Below, in pieces: positions 10,002 through 21,653 of a DNA stretch of 64,000 bases. The stretch comes from Isochrysis galbana (Eukaryota; Haptophyta; Isochrysidales; Isochrysidaceae). The number at the start of each line of letters is the position of its first letter. Positions within the stretch are counted from its first letter, which is position 1. The notes below the pieces were generated by a model that saw only the letters and a program-made list of their open reading frames with translations, was not told the origin of the DNA and did no database searches. The position numbers and the translations under genes were made by a program. Where the stretch lies: assembly GCA_018136815.1 (NCBI GenBank), contig CM030934.1:1750695-1814694 (forward strand), in the 5' to 3' direction.

Positions 10002-11056
10002 CCCAGATGCCCCGTCAGGTCTCAGGTCATCAGGTCTTGGCGACCTGATACCTGATATCAGGTGATATCAGGACCTGATATCAGGCTGATATCAGGTGGT
10101 CCACCACTAATATTATAATTTTCTAATGAGCCATTCTAAGATCCGAGGAAATGGACTACGTCTAGCTAGAAGCGGAGAGGGGGTTCGTGTGGAAGCGGAG
10201 GGGAGAGCCCCCCCCCCCAGCGAACCCCCACCCCTCCCCCCCGCGGGAACCCCCGCCGCCCCCCCCGCGCACCCGCCTCTGCCGCTCCGCCGGAGGCGCA
10301 CCCGCCCCACACCCCTCCCCCCCCCCAGAGCCCGCCACTGCTGCCGCTGTTCCCGCCCGCTCCGCCGCCAGCGCGTCCCCTGCTACCTCTGCTCGCCCCA
10401 CCGCCGTCCCCTTCGCAGCCGCCCGCCTCGCTGGCTCACCCGCCTCGCTGCCAGCCTCGCCGCTGCGCTCGCGCCTGCCCCAGCGCCACCCCGCCTCCCC
10501 CACCTCAACACCAGTCGCCCTCCCCCCTGGCAACCAGCGTCGCCGCCACCAGCCTCGCCTCCACCCAGCCTCGCAGCCACCAGCCTCGCCTGCACCCAGC
10601 CTCGCCGCCACCAGCCTCGCAGCCACCAGCCTCGCCGACACCAGCCTCGCAGCCACCAGCCTCGCAGCCACCAGCCTCGCAGCCACCAGCCTCGCCGCAA
10701 CCAGCCTGGCCGCCACCAACCCCACAACCACCCCAGCCTCGTTACCACCAGCCTCATTACGACCAGCCTCGCCGCCACCAGCCTCGTTGCGACCAGCCTC
10801 GCCTCCACCAGCCTCACCTCCACCCAGCCTCGCCGCCACCAGCCTCGCCTCCACCCAGCCTCGCAGCCCATCATCCATCCTCACTGAGAGGCATGGCCGA
10901 TCGCTCGCGGTTCGGGTCGATGGCTCGTTTACTGACGTGAATTTTACTTTATTCTAAAGTTTGTAGTCATAATATCAGCCTGATATCAGGTTATCAGGTC
11001 TAGTAGGCCTGATAACCTGATATCAGAACCTGATATCAGCCTGACGGGGCATCCAG
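10002..11056. mobile_element. Non-autonomous hAT-like element with internal minisatellite
   Basis: The flanks 9993-10001 and 11057-11065 both read GCGTGGAAC, consistent with an 8-9 bp target duplication. The ends are inverted: GATGCCCCGTCAGG on the left reappears as CCTGACGGGGCATC on the right, with a slightly ragged outermost base or two. Just inside both ends lie clusters of the self-complementary word CCTGATATCAGG (10037-10100 and 10975-11040), like the subterminal binding arrays of hAT transposons. The centre holds a CCACCAGCCTCG minisatellite and no transposase. Superfamily assignment rests on target-site length and end structure. Confidence 0.65.
10530..10870. repeat. CCACCAGCCTCG minisatellite
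   Basis: There are more than twenty imperfect 10-15 bp units of CCACCAGCCTCG(C/A)AG type. All frames stay open, giving apparent PPASPPPSLAATS-like proteins that I do not consider real. It lies inside the hAT-like element. Confidence 0.85.
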
Positions 11057-11335
11057 GCGTGGAACAACTCTGGCGGGTTTCACTACCAGTTTTTTGCTTC
11101 TCCGCGAGCGATGGCGGTGCGCTTGCGCCCGCCACCCTGGGAGCGAAAGGGTGGGGGTGCGGCGGCGCGGCGGCACCGGGACCACGCGAGCCCGCGCGCG
11201 CACACCAACGACCTCACCTATCATCACCTCACTCTCGCCCTCTCCCGGCACGCCGTGAACGCAGGCCGAGGCGGACGACGCGAACAAGAACAAGAAGTGG
11301 CGCATGGATTGGACCGAGCCGCGGAAGATCGCTCT

Positions 11336-11445
11336 GTGTCGTATTCCATACGATGACAGACTTTTACTTTAACCTGTGGGTTATTTTTAAGCCTCAAGGT
11401 CTCGTCGATTGGTATACCGCCTCTTCTCTTACTTTCTCTCGATGA
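11336..11445 (+). repeat. Repeat C, copy 1 (element leader)
   Basis: This is nearly identical to 57904-58012. It runs from GTCGTATTCCATACGATGAC through AACCTGTGGGTTATTTTT to CTTACTTTCTCTCGATG. Here it leads into the ORF-bearing element that follows. Confidence 0.85.
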
Positions 11446-12843
11446 CAAAAACTATTGTTATAGTTTTAGCGATGGAGCGCGCGCCGACCGCTCCCACCTC
11501 CCAGCCCCCCGCCGCCACGACGCCCCACCGGGGCCGCCCCAAGCCGCCGGAGCCGAAGCGCTCGCAGGCTGCCCCCCTGACCGATAGCGATGTGGACATG
11601 ATCCTCCCGCCCTCGCCGCCCCAGCAGCCACAAGCCACACAAGCAGGGAACAAGCAGAGTCCTGTTCCCTGCAGACCAACAGAGCCAGCCTCTGCCTCTG
11701 CCGCCCGCCTCCGCCGCCATGCCACCACAACAAGGACTCCCCATGGTGGGTGGCAGCCCTGCTGCCACCCCCATGGTGGCAACTCCTACCTTCAGTGCAC
11801 CCCTCGGGGGCGGGCACTTGACTCAACAATCAATTCTTGGAGCCTTTACGACTTCCAACTCTCTCAACAGCACAGCACAAAAGTCGTACGCTGAGGCGGC
11901 CGGCCCCAAAGGGAAGCTCCCACAAGAAGCACAGAAAGCCCCACCTCCACCCACTCAACAACCACCACCGCCCTCGCGCAAGCGAGCGGACCCACAGTCG
12001 GAACCAAAACCGATTCAGACCCACACCACACAATTCGCTTCCCCCCCTCATGATGAGGAGGAGGAACCGGACGACACCCCCTTCTTCATTCAGCTAGCAC
12101 AGCTAGCTGAAGACAAGAAGGACATCAAGAGCGAAGATGTCGCGACCTACATGAAGTACCTTCTTTCCAAGCTTGAGGGCTTGGATGCCACCCCAGACGG
12201 GATGGATAAAGGGCGCAAAGGTCCTTGGATTTTTTATGTCGATGAGGACGCACACGACCAATTCAAAGCCGCCTACGGCGACAATCTTCAAGCTGCCCTT
12301 TCGGGGGTCTCGCACGACTTTGCTGTCACTTACGGCGCTCTAGCCGACACTGCCCCGCGTAAGTCTAGCGCCGTCCGGTCCTCTTTGAAGGAGGTGGCAA
12401 CCTACATTGTTTTCCGCATTTTCGACCCCGTAAAGGCCTACAAGACGAAGACTCGACATCTCGCTAGCGCTTTGGAACGTGAAGGGTTCCATGTATTGCG
12501 GGGCAATCAGCAACGCGCCAAAACCACGGTAGAAGGGATCACGAAAGTTGAGTCGGGCAAACGCCCGATTTGGCATTTCTACGTCTATACGGACACCTCC
12601 GCCTTGGGACACCGCTTCCCCCGCAACTTCCACGTGACTCTCGACGACGGAGAGAATTTCAACTTGGACTACGCCGTCCGTTCTTCAGTCGAGTGCGTGA
12701 CCCCCGAAGGAGAGATAGCCATCCACGGCACCCCCGGGGGATGTAAAGGTTATGATAAGCCGTGGGCTATATCCTTCCTTCGCAAGAATCAAGTGAGCTT
12801 TCATGGAACACTTGATGACATCAAGAGAAGGTAAGAGAAGAGG
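11420..12843 (+). mobile_element. Element with inverted ends and a 371-aa ORF
   Basis: The left end (11420-11446, CCTCTTCTCTTACTTTCTCT...) is matched in inverse orientation by 12817-12843 with few mismatches. The right-end sequence, read in reverse, also matches the leader copy at 57986-58030 through GATGTCATCAA and TGTTCCATGA. This suggests a terminal-inverted-repeat element of about 1.4 kb. An ATGGAGCGCGC start preceded by a palindromic ACTATTGTTATAGT lies at 11472 in a frame different from the long ORF. No target duplication was found. Confidence 0.45.
11719..12834 (+). CDS. Element-encoded hypothetical protein (371 aa)
   Basis: I do not recognise this protein. Residues 1-110 are Pro/Gln/Ser-rich. 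From about 120 the sequence becomes globular, with acidic and aromatic blocks (PFFIQLAQLAEDKKDIKSED; WIFYVDEDAHDQFKAAYGD). A later segment, IVFRIFDPVKAYKTKTRH... to IWHFYVYTD, could be an RRM-like beta-alpha fold. The layout of a disordered N-terminus and one or two compact RNA-binding-like domains resembles LINE ORF1 or a gag-like protein (inference). The frame opens upstream of 11719 but has no ATG there. The upstream ATG at 11472 (MERAPTAP...) is in another frame, so a frameshift probably separates the true start from this body. The last codons overlap the inverted right end. Confidence 0.5.
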   Translation: MPPQQGLPMVGGSPAATPMVATPTFSAPLGGGHLTQQSILGAFTTSNSLNSTAQKSYAEAAGPKGKLPQEAQKAPPPPTQQPPPPSRKRADPQSEPKPIQTHTTQFASPPHDEEEEPDDTPFFIQLAQLAEDKKDIKSEDVATYMKYLLSKLEGLDATPDGMDKGRKGPWIFYVDEDAHDQFKAAYGDNLQAALSGVSHDFAVTYGALADTAPRKSSAVRSSLKEVATYIVFRIFDPVKAYKTKTRHLASALEREGFHVLRGNQQRAKTTVEGITKVESGKRPIWHFYVYTDTSALGHRFPRNFHVTLDDGENFNLDYAVRSSVECVTPEGEIAIHGTPGGCKGYDKPWAISFLRKNQVSFHGTLDDIKRR

Positions 12844-13486
12844 GCCGGAGGCGACGGACGGCACGCCGAGGGAAAGAACCTGCCGCGGGGGGGGGCGAGG
12901 GACCGAGGGCACGGCGGGGCAGCGTGGGAGGGCGCGAGGCCAATCTCGGAGCGAGATCGCGTCCTTTCCCTCGCGGAGCGCGGAGAGACCCCCCACGAGA
13001 TATCTTGAGACCGGAGAATGTTTTGGACGAATCTTCCTGCCGTCGGCCGAGGAGAGGCGGACGGAGAGAGAGAGAGAGAGAGAGAGTCTCGCAGAGCGAC
13101 TGCAGAACGAGAAGTCGAAGTCATGCCGGTTTATTACCTTAAACGAGCCAACAATTATAGTAATAGCAAAAACAAAATTCGAATCGCAAATTTTGAGACC
13201 AAAATCTGCAAACCTGGACTTGAGACCATGGGGAAACCGAATCTGTGTGTCTTGTGCGTCAGCGGCAACACGGGGAACTGTTCAATTGTAATTATGAGCG
13301 CGTACCTTACACGAATATTCATGCCTACAGCCTTCAGATGGGCAGGAATACAACAGAGCGGCGGGGAAAAGGGGGGAGCGTTCTCCACGCGCGCGCGGGG
13401 GGGGGGCTTCTTTTCCCCGGTACACTGCGCCCTTAGCTACTCCGTCGCGGTTCACTGTCGCTAAACTAAAGCCTGCTTATTAATCT
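12844..13486. other. Intergenic, no gene; GA tract
   Basis: Nothing coding was recognised. A (GA)n tract lies at about 13062-13085, followed by about 400 bp of mixed-composition DNA and a GC-rich GCGCGCGGGGGGG patch near 13390. Confidence 0.45.
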
Positions 13487-13488
13487 TA

Positions 13489-14123
13489 ACCCTAGTAGGT
13501 GCCTAGTCCGCGAGGCGGACGGCCGGGACGTTTTTAGTACATATGGCTATATTGGGAGCCCCTAAGGGCTAAGGGCACTAGGAGGGCCCTAGGGGGGCTC
13601 CTGATGTGAAATGGGACCCCTCCCAGGCCTGCTGGGTAGATCTCCCAATCATAAATTCGTCAATGGTGCTTGGTTTTAGAAGCGCGGGAGAACGTTGCCA
13701 CAAGCCGGCAAGGCGGTTCCCGTGGCCCGCAGAAGAAGGCCGTCCGTGTGTCCCCCCAAAAGGGAGTGTGTGTGTGGCTATGCTCAGTGTGCTGTGGCGA
13801 AACCAAAGCGGCCCCAGTTCAAATGTTTGGCCTGTCGTGTAGGAGTCAGGAGTGGGCGCTTATTACCACATTCCTTGTTTTTTTGCGTGTCACCGATGTC
13901 TTCTAGAGTAGTCGGGGGTTTGGGGTTTTTGGCTGTTTTTACATTTTCGCCGTTTTCGCCGCTCTGAAAATGCATTGTAACCTTCTGTACTCAAGTCATG
14001 CTGCTTAGGGGGTTCTATCCTGCCTATATGCAGGCAACCCAGGTAAAAATATGACTGCTCTGCCCCTGCTGCATCACCCGAATGTAGGCACCTGAATTCC
14101 GGTTCATAGGCACCTACTAGGGT
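13489..14123. mobile_element. TA-flanked inverted-repeat element (mariner/Stowaway-like)
   Basis: A perfect 17-bp terminal inverted repeat, ACCCTAGTAGGTGCCTA, occurs at the left end (13489) and in reverse at the right end (to 14123). Each end is flanked by TA, as expected for Tc1/mariner insertions. The interior (635 bp) has a palindromic CCCTAAGGGCTAAGGGC block and a short Cys-rich coding remnant (about 13695-13840). No transposase is visible, so it is non-autonomous. The TA duplication is short, so the superfamily call is tentative. Confidence 0.65.
13695..13840 (+). pseudogene. Cys-rich zinc-finger-like fragment in TA element
   Basis: One frame reads CPPKRECVCGYAQC, then CLACR after a short basic linker. 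The paired CxC/CxxC cysteines and basic spacer suggest a small zinc-binding module. The frame continues without obvious homology to 13967. It is probably a leftover of the original element's DNA-binding protein, or chance. Confidence 0.3.
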
Positions 14124-14338
14124 TAGGGGAGAAAAGACAAAGGAAGAAAAGAGAACTGTTTAAAAGTACTCCCTCGTACAACAAGGACAAGACGACGGCA
14201 CACGCTGCCCACGCCACTCCCACCCCATGAAGAGATCCCCAAAAAAATATATTGGGGCACCAGTCCCTCTTCCTTCTTGTATTCCGTGCCATCTTTCCCG
14301 TATCTCTCTTCCTCTCTGCCCCCCCGGCCCCCGCCGTT

Positions 14339-14798
<460 letters not shown>

Positions 14799-14923
14799 CC
14801 GGCCCCGCCTTGGTCGCGCCAGCCAAGGGCGGTGGGGGTGCGCAGAGGACAAAGGCCAAGGCCAAGGCCCGCCCAAGAGCGAGAGGGGAGCCTCGCGCCG
14901 CGCCTCGCGACGAGCGGTTGCGA

Positions 14924-17296
14924 ATGGACCCTCCAGATCTACCTCCCGCAGCACCGCCCGCCCCCACCGCGCCCACGCCTTGGTGGTACTACCCGCTCAT
15001 GGTTGCGCTCATCTGCGGCTCAGCACTCTTCTCTGGCCTCACTCTCGGCCTCATGTCGTTCGACGAGTCGCAACTGCAGATCATCATCGCGGGCGACGAT
15101 CGGAGGCAGCGTATGTATGCCGAAAAGATCCTCCCCATCCGCCGGCGCGGCAACATGCTGCTCTGCACATTACTCCTCGGAAATACTCTTGTCAACTCAG
15201 TCCTCGCCATTCTCGTGGACGGAGTCTCCTGGCTAGCTGGCCCCATCGGCGTCGCCGCTACGACGACGTTCATCCTCATCTTCGGTGAGATTATCCCGCA
15301 GTCGTTCTGCTCGCGACATGGGCTGGTCGTCGGATACTACACATCAGAGGTGGTCAAAATCGTGATGCTGCTCCTTGCTGTCGTCGCCTGGCCTCTGTCC
15401 AAAATGCTGGACTGTGCCTTGGGTGAAGAGCTGGGCACGCAGTACTCACGCACGGAGCTCAAGCAACTATTTTCCATGCAAGTGCAGAACCTGGAATCCG
15501 ACCAGCTCGATCATGGCGACGTGGAGAACAAGGCTGCCGTCGGCCTCTCCCGGTATGGCACAATGGGTAATATCACGGCTGTGGCTGAACCCGAGGAGAG
15601 CCTGCGAAGCCGGAATCGTGGGATCCGACCGGCTGAAGTATCCTGGCTTTGCGGTGTTCTGTCACTTTCTGAACGCACAGCCGAGGAAATTATGACGCCA
15701 CTCTGCGACGTGTTTCGCATATACGAGGACGACGTGCTCGATTTCGAGCTCATGCGGAAGATCGCCGATTCTGGGCACTCACGCATCCCCGTGTTGAAGC
15801 GGAGTGCGGCAAGCCACGGCGTGACGCGGCATGAGGCACAGCCCGACGACCGGCATAGCTCTGATGGGCCAGGCGCCCTGCCCGCGGGTCAAGCCGGGAA
15901 CGCTGAAAGTGGCGCTGGAGAGGATCGTCTGTTTGACATTCAGAATGCAAATGGCGACTTCGAGGGAGACGCACTTCCCGCAGATACGGATCCTGCGGGA
16001 ATCTCTGCGACACGGCGGCGGGAGGCGCGAGAGCACAAGAACATACTCCCTTTCCGGGCCAGCCGTAGGAGTAGTCGTCGGGACAGTAAAGAATATGTCT
16101 ACGCCAACTCGCAGGGTGATAGCAGTAGCAGCCGAGGCACCGCGAATGGGTACAATAGCCAAGAGGCATCTCGCTCCGTGTCGCCACCCGGGAAGCGACC
16201 GAGCTCATCGGAGGGACAAGATGGACGCCGGACTATTGCGGAGTGGCCACCGACTGCACGGAGCAACGAGGTGGTCGGCCTCCTCTCTTCGAAGGACCTC
16301 TTGCTCATGGACCCGGAAAACGCTGTCCCAGTAGCCCAGATGTTGAAATACTGCTCTCGCGCAGTAGTGACAGCCTGGTTCGACACACCAGTAGCCCAGC
16401 TCTTCCGCGACTTCAAGCGTGGCCACTCGCACTTGGCGATGATACAACGTGTCAATGATGGTGGTTCTGAGGAATTGGACGGCTCTAGTCGCGATGCAGG
16501 TGCTCAGGGCGTATCGGACCCTTTCTATGAGGTCGTCGGCATTGTCACCCTCGAGGATGTACTAGAGGAGCTTCTTGGCGCCGAGATTGTTGATGAATCG
16601 GACGTATACACCGATAACGTCACACGAGGCGCAGTCGAGGGCCGAAGAGAAGAGATCCGCCGCCGCGGCGCGTGGCAGAACATGCTGGATCCATCGCAGG
16701 TCTCCAACCTGGAAATCTCGTCAACGGAGATTGAGGTCATCTCGCTCTTTCTCGCGGCAAATGTGCCTCTTCTATCGACCTTGCCACAGATTCACCTCCA
16801 TGCACTATTACGAGACTCAAAGATAGCTGTGCTCGATGGTGGCGAAACTGCGCCGCCAATTTACATGCGGGGCCAGACTTGTGATTGCTGCACCGTAGTG
16901 TTACAAGGGCGTCTGCATACACGAGTAGAATGCGGGTCAGAGGTCTTTGAAGGCGAGCGCGGTCCATGGTCGACCCTTGCCGTCCAATCGCTCTCAAGTG
17001 ACAGCTACGTCGCTGACTTCACGGCGCGTCCCATCGAGCCGACACGCGTGCTGCGTATCTCGCGCGAGAGTTTCGAGATTGTGAGTGGTATTGCGCGGCA
17101 AGAGGCGGAGAAGTTCAAGGCGATAGAGAAGGCCAATCAACCCACGTGCAGCGCTCTCCCTGTGCAGCGAACGCATGCCCTTCTCACATCAGTGCCTGCG
17201 TCACCACGAAGCACATCACCGAAGGAGATGCCGCTCGATGGCATTGGCCCAGCAGTGGAACTCACTCTCGTGGCAAGCACTCACTCACGCCACTGA
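14924..17296 (+). CDS. CNNM/CorC-family membrane protein (DUF21, CBS pair, CNBH-like)
   Basis: A single exon of 790 aa; the start is the first ATG after the CT tract (MDPPDLPPA). Residues about 22-175 form the DUF21 transmembrane domain: [59 protein letters not shown] and [22 protein letters not shown] pair follows, starting [17 protein letters not shown] (about 245-290) and resuming at [20 protein letters not shown] and [19 protein letters not shown] (about 448-550). Between the halves of CBS1 lies an unusual low-complexity insertion of about 160 residues. The C-terminal part (about 605-740) resembles the cyclic-nucleotide-binding-homology domain of CNNM proteins. Family members move Mg2+ or related divalent cations, or regulate such transport, at plasma or internal membranes. 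Metal and membrane cannot be told here. Confidence 0.92.
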   Translation: MDPPDLPPAAPPAPTAPTPWWYYPLMVALICGSALFSGLTLGLMSFDESQLQIIIAGDDRRQRMYAEKILPIRRRGNMLLCTLLLGNTLVNSVLAILVDGVSWLAGPIGVAATTTFILIFGEIIPQSFCSRHGLVVGYYTSEVVKIVMLLLAVVAWPLSKMLDCALGEELGTQYSRTELKQLFSMQVQNLESDQLDHGDVENKAAVGLSRYGTMGNITAVAEPEESLRSRNRGIRPAEVSWLCGVLSLSERTAEEIMTPLCDVFRIYEDDVLDFELMRKIADSGHSRIPVLKRSAASHGVTRHEAQPDDRHSSDGPGALPAGQAGNAESGAGEDRLFDIQNANGDFEGDALPADTDPAGISATRRREAREHKNILPFRASRRSSRRDSKEYVYANSQGDSSSSRGTANGYNSQEASRSVSPPGKRPSSSEGQDGRRTIAEWPPTARSNEVVGLLSSKDLLLMDPENAVPVAQMLKYCSRAVVTAWFDTPVAQLFRDFKRGHSHLAMIQRVNDGGSEELDGSSRDAGAQGVSDPFYEVVGIVTLEDVLEELLGAEIVDESDVYTDNVTRGAVEGRREEIRRRGAWQNMLDPSQVSNLEISSTEIEVISLFLAANVPLLSTLPQIHLHALLRDSKIAVLDGGETAPPIYMRGQTCDCCTVVLQGRLHTRVECGSEVFEGERGPWSTLAVQSLSSDSYVADFTARPIEPTRVLRISRESFEIVSGIARQEAEKFKAIEKANQPTCSALPVQRTHALLTSVPASPRSTSPKEMPLDGIGPAVELTLVASTHSRH

Positions 17297-19155
17297 CGCA
17301 CCGCAGTTGGAACAAACCGTCTCAACACACATCGAGGTGTAGAAGGGAGTGGGCCGCTCATGTCTCAACTCATGGTCATCGGCACCTTCCGATTTCATCG
17401 TCCATCAATGACACGAGCCCGCCCACATCGAGAGGGCCCTTCACATGATGAGAGGGCACGGGACTACCTTGTTCTTGATGACCTGGCACTTCTCCGGGAC
17501 TTGCTCTCGGTTTAAATTTGTGGACGCCTTTCAAGAGTCGTACTCAATCTTTGTGCGGCATGGCGTCTACTCTCCCCTGTTGGCCATTTCCCCCGCGATC
17601 ATGGCCTTCATCTCCTTAGATTATATCTTCACGCCTAGTGCATTGGCTTCCATGCTCTCTTTCTCTCTCGCTGGCTCGCTCGCTCCGCAGCTAAATGTCA
17701 TCCGTCCATCCTACATCTTAGAGACCCTAGACTGGCTCTCCATTCCGATAGCTCTTACTTAACACCCAAACATCCCTACACACACAACTACAATGTTGCG
17801 ACAATTATCTTTAAAAAGATAGGGCCATGGAGCGCGCGTCGCTCCCTGTCGTATTCGCGAATCGACACTTGTTAGACCATCCGGACAATTGGCGATACGG
17901 GACAGGCGATGGCGCGCCGGCCGCCGATTCTACACCTTATCGTTTGCACATGTGTACGCGTGCTCTGCATGAGCGCACAAGGGCGTGCAAGGGCACCAAG
18001 GAGGCTGTCTTTGAATTGTGGGGTAATGGAGTCTTGAGAGCGAGGAGCGCGCGACATGCGACATCGCACAACACGAGCCGACGTCACACACCGAGACTCT
18101 TCCAGACACCACTCACCATGCCAACAAAAGAAAGAAGCCAAAACTAAACGTAACCGCGCGAGACAATAAATTAAAGGAACGAACGAAGACGAGATGAAGA
18201 ATGTGCCCTTGTCGAGCGAGCACGAACGAAGCTTCGAGACCTCGTTGGGAACAGTGGACTCAACCAAACCAAACAAAACTCACTCAACACCTGAAATCGC
18301 ATCCGCATTGAGTGGAACTCTGGATGCGACAGATAAGCGTCGAGCTCGTCGACCTCCCGTGCGCATGTGATTGCCACTCATCACACGGGCACGCACGCAC
18401 AGCGTGCATGTGACGGCGTGCGTCTGCGGAAAACTTCTCGATGCGCATCGGACGAAACCCCGGCGCCATAGGCCATAGGCGAAAAGTTGTTGCTATGCGC
18501 ACGCAGGGCGTCCCCGCGGGGGACCCGAAGCACATCGCGCTGTGCCAGCTGCGTGCATCTGGCGAAATTCGATTCTCTACATCTGACGAAATCAATCTCG
18601 ACGGCGTGCACATTCAGAGTCAGAGATTGCGCACCTCTGCACGCCGAAAGCGCGCGCGGCGCGATGTGTAGATGTAGAAATAAGAGGTGGGATAGTGTAT
18701 TTTGTTGTATAAATGACTATGGACTATGGACATTTGATGGCTCCATTTGAGTGATGTCCCATGATTGACGGAACGACACCTCCGAGCTCCGAGCCCCAAC
18801 AGTCAACAGTCAACAGCGCCCCAACACTGTTGAGGCGGGGGACTGTTGGGGCCCTATCGCGTCCTGCAAAACCCCTCCTTTTTTACCACCTATTTGTAGT
18901 GGGTCCAGAGTCCAGAGCCGCGTGTGCGGTACGAAGATTTCAAGAGAGGGTGCAAGAGACAAGAGAGATCTATCGACCTGGCGCTAACGAACCGGGCGCC
19001 CCCCTAACTCTAACTGCGCCCCTCAACATACCGTTGGGGGGGGGTCTCGGGACGGGAGGAGTGGAGGGCCGGCACGCGCCCCTCCGCCACCCCGGCGCCC
19101 CCCGACCCCGCGGCGCTCCCCCCCCCCCCCCCCCGCCCCCTCGTGCGGCGGCCGC
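17297..19155. other. Intergenic: 3' flank, MERA leader copy, small inverted repeats
   Basis: No supported host gene. At 17812-17840 a leader copy (TATCTTTAAAAAGATA then ATGGAGCGCGC at 17827) is followed at 17855 by a degenerate TTCGCGAATCGAC block known from the repeat at 59788. Inverted arms GCCCCAACAGTC/GACTGTTGGGGC lie at 18792 and 18840. A TTTTTTACCACCTATTTGTAG word at about 18878 recurs at about 22450. A poly-C run at about 19121-19139 precedes the ArgRS gene. Confidence 0.5.
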
Positions 19156-21653
19156 ATGCTCGCGCTCGCGATGCTCGCCCTCGCGGCCGCATCGCCCACG
19201 AGGGCGGCGTGGTGGGGGAGGGAGCTAGCTGGCCGCGCGCTGGTCCTCAGGGCTCGCACACCCCGCGCCGTCGCGCACCCTACCGTCGCGCATGCCGGCA
19301 AGCAGCAGACAGTCGACGTGCCCAGCTGGCTCGCCGACCGCGTCCAGCGTGCTCTCGGAGAGGCCTTCGGTGAAGAGTTCGCCTCAGCGGACCCGATGCT
19401 CACGCCCGCCACGAAACTTGAGTTCGGTGACTATCAGTGCAACGCCGCTCTCAAGCTCGCGAAGCCGCTCGGTATGAAGCCACGAGACGTCGCGACTAAG
19501 CTGATGGAGACGGTCGACCTCGCAGATGTCTGCCAGCAGCCAGAGATCGCCGGTCCGGGGTTCATCAATTTCAGGCTGCAGAAGAACTTTGTTCAAGATC
19601 AGCTCTCTGTCATGCTTGCCGACGGCGAAACTTGCGGCGTGCCAAAGGCCTCCGAACCTCTAACCACGGTTGTCGATTACTCTTCGCCCAACATTGCCAA
19701 GGAAATGCATGTCGGTCACCTTCGCTCGACCATCATTGGTGACACGCTTTCTCGGCTTCTAGAGCTGCGCGGCCACCCTGTCGTCCGGCTGAATCACGTG
19801 GGTGACTGGGGCACCCAATTTGGTATGCTCATCACCCACATGCGCGAGCAGGCCCCCGAGGCTTTAGGCTCTGCAGAGGACGACACTCAGTCACCAGCAG
19901 AGCTTTCGGATCTGGTTGCCTTTTACAAGGCGGCTAAAGCGCGCTTTGACTCGGAGCCGGAATTCGCCGAGGCTTCGCGCAAGGAAGTTGTTGCGCTGCA
20001 AGGCGGCGACGCGAGCTCGCTTTCTGCCTGGCGAATGCTGTGCTCCACATCAGAGGTGCAGCTGCCCCACACATCCGCTCATCGCACAAGCGCGAAACTA
20101 AGCCTGCTGCTCCATTAGACGAGGAAAGGACGATCCAACTTTCAAAACACCTTGGTCCGTGTTGTTGAGGGCATCTGCCCATGAACACAACCATTATTGC
20201 CACTGATCCTCGTCGCCGTATGGCCAGTCCTCGCGCCCATCGTCCCCTTCTCCCTCTTACCCTGATGAAGCTTTGCGTGGGCCCTCCTCGTGCCCACGCC
20301 ATGTTCCAACTTTCCCCCCTCCCGGTGAACAGGCGGCCTTCAACGAGGTGTACTCGCTTCTTGCTGTCGACCCGCGCCTGCAGACCCGCGGCGAATCCTT
20401 TTACAACTCCTATTTGCCCGAGATCGTGTCTGCACTCGAGGAAAAGGGATTGCTCAAGGAAAGTGATGGCGCTCGATGCGTCTTCTTGGATGGCTACACC
20501 AATCGCGATGGCGAGCCCCTTCCTGTCATCGTGCAGAAGTCCGATGGAGGCTATATGTATTCGACTACGGACCTCGCGGCCATGCGCCATCGTGCAGAAG
20601 TCGAAGGCGCCAATCGGATACTCTACGTCACCGATGCCGGGCAAGCCCTCCACTTTGAGCAGGTACGGGCGCGTGTTAGAGCTGAGTCCACGAGTTGTGC
20701 TCGATTGAAGTTGGTCTCCCCAGGCGAGATCGTCATATCCCTGGCCGCAACGTCGATCGACATTCTTTTGGCCTTATGCACAGGTATTCTCGATCGGCAA
20801 ACTTTCTGGCCTTGTCCCCCCGGATGTCTCTCTCGAGCACGTGCCCTTCGGCCTTGTGCAAGGCGAGGATGGCAAGAAGTTCAAGACGCGCTCAGGTGAG
20901 ACGGTGAAGCTCGTCGACCTTCTCACGGAAGCACTCCGTCGCGCACGTGAAGACGTCAAGAAGCGGTTGGAGGCCGAGGGCCGTGACGAGACCGACGAGT
21001 TTGTCGAGAGCGTGTCCGCGGCAGTGGGGATTGGAGCCGTCAAATATGCTGACCTTGCGATGAATCGCCAGTCGAATTACCGCTTTAGGTGTGTGTGGCG
21101 TGGAAAAGAACTGGGATGCCCCTCTCGCGTTTCCCCACTTAAACCTGTATGGAAAATCTCAGTGCTAACCTTTCTTTCGCTCTTGAATTTCCTCACCGCG
21201 TCTCGCCTCCCCCTACGGCCCTTCAGCTATGACAAAATGCTATCGCTTACGGGCAACACTGCACCTTACATGCTCTACGCGTATGCACGCATCCGAGGCA
21301 TTCAGCGCCGCGCCGCCGAGAAGCTTGCGGACGCCAGCAAAGGGGTGGATGCTACATCCATCTCCGATACGCGCATCTCGTTGCAGGAAGATGCTGAACT
21401 GAATCTGGCACGCCATCTCTTGAGACTGGGTCCTGTCATTGCTGAGGTGGAGCGCGATCTCCTCCCCTCGAAGCTGTGCGAGTACATATTCGAGCTTGCA
21501 GGCAAATTCAACCAATTTTACGAGGCGTGCCCAGTACTAGGAGCCGAGACAAGCGAGATCACTGCCAGTCGCTTGGCGCTGTGCGAGCTCACCGCATCAG
21601 TTCTAGCTCTGAATTTGAGACTGCTCGGCATAGAACCCTTAGAGCGCATATGA
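19156..21653 (+). CDS. argS-like: Arginyl-tRNA synthetase, probably plastid-targeted
   Basis: Four exons (19156-20055, 20333-20662, 20784-21088, 21227-21653) give 653 aa with consistent phases 0, 0 and 2. Class I features: [19 protein letters not shown] (HIGH box), [33 protein letters not shown] and [17 protein letters not shown], which is the usual ArgRS replacement for KMSKS. The C-terminal helical anticodon-binding domain includes [18 protein letters not shown]. The N-terminus [17 protein letters not shown] is a good signal peptide followed by an Arg/Ala-rich stretch, the bipartite pattern of proteins entering a complex plastid (inference). The sequence style is bacterial-like. A second, cytosolic ArgRS is expected elsewhere. 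Intron 1 begins GTGCAG, intron 2 GTACGG, intron 3 GTGTGT; all end AG. A poly-C run lies just before the start. Confidence 0.94.

Noticed and set aside
10530-10870. CRISPR-like array
   Set aside because: Units are adjacent without unique spacers, and the DNA is eukaryotic.
10126-10957. Several 160-256 aa Pro/Ala/Ser ORFs on both strands
   Set aside because: Produced by the CCACCAGCCTCG minisatellite; all frames are open.
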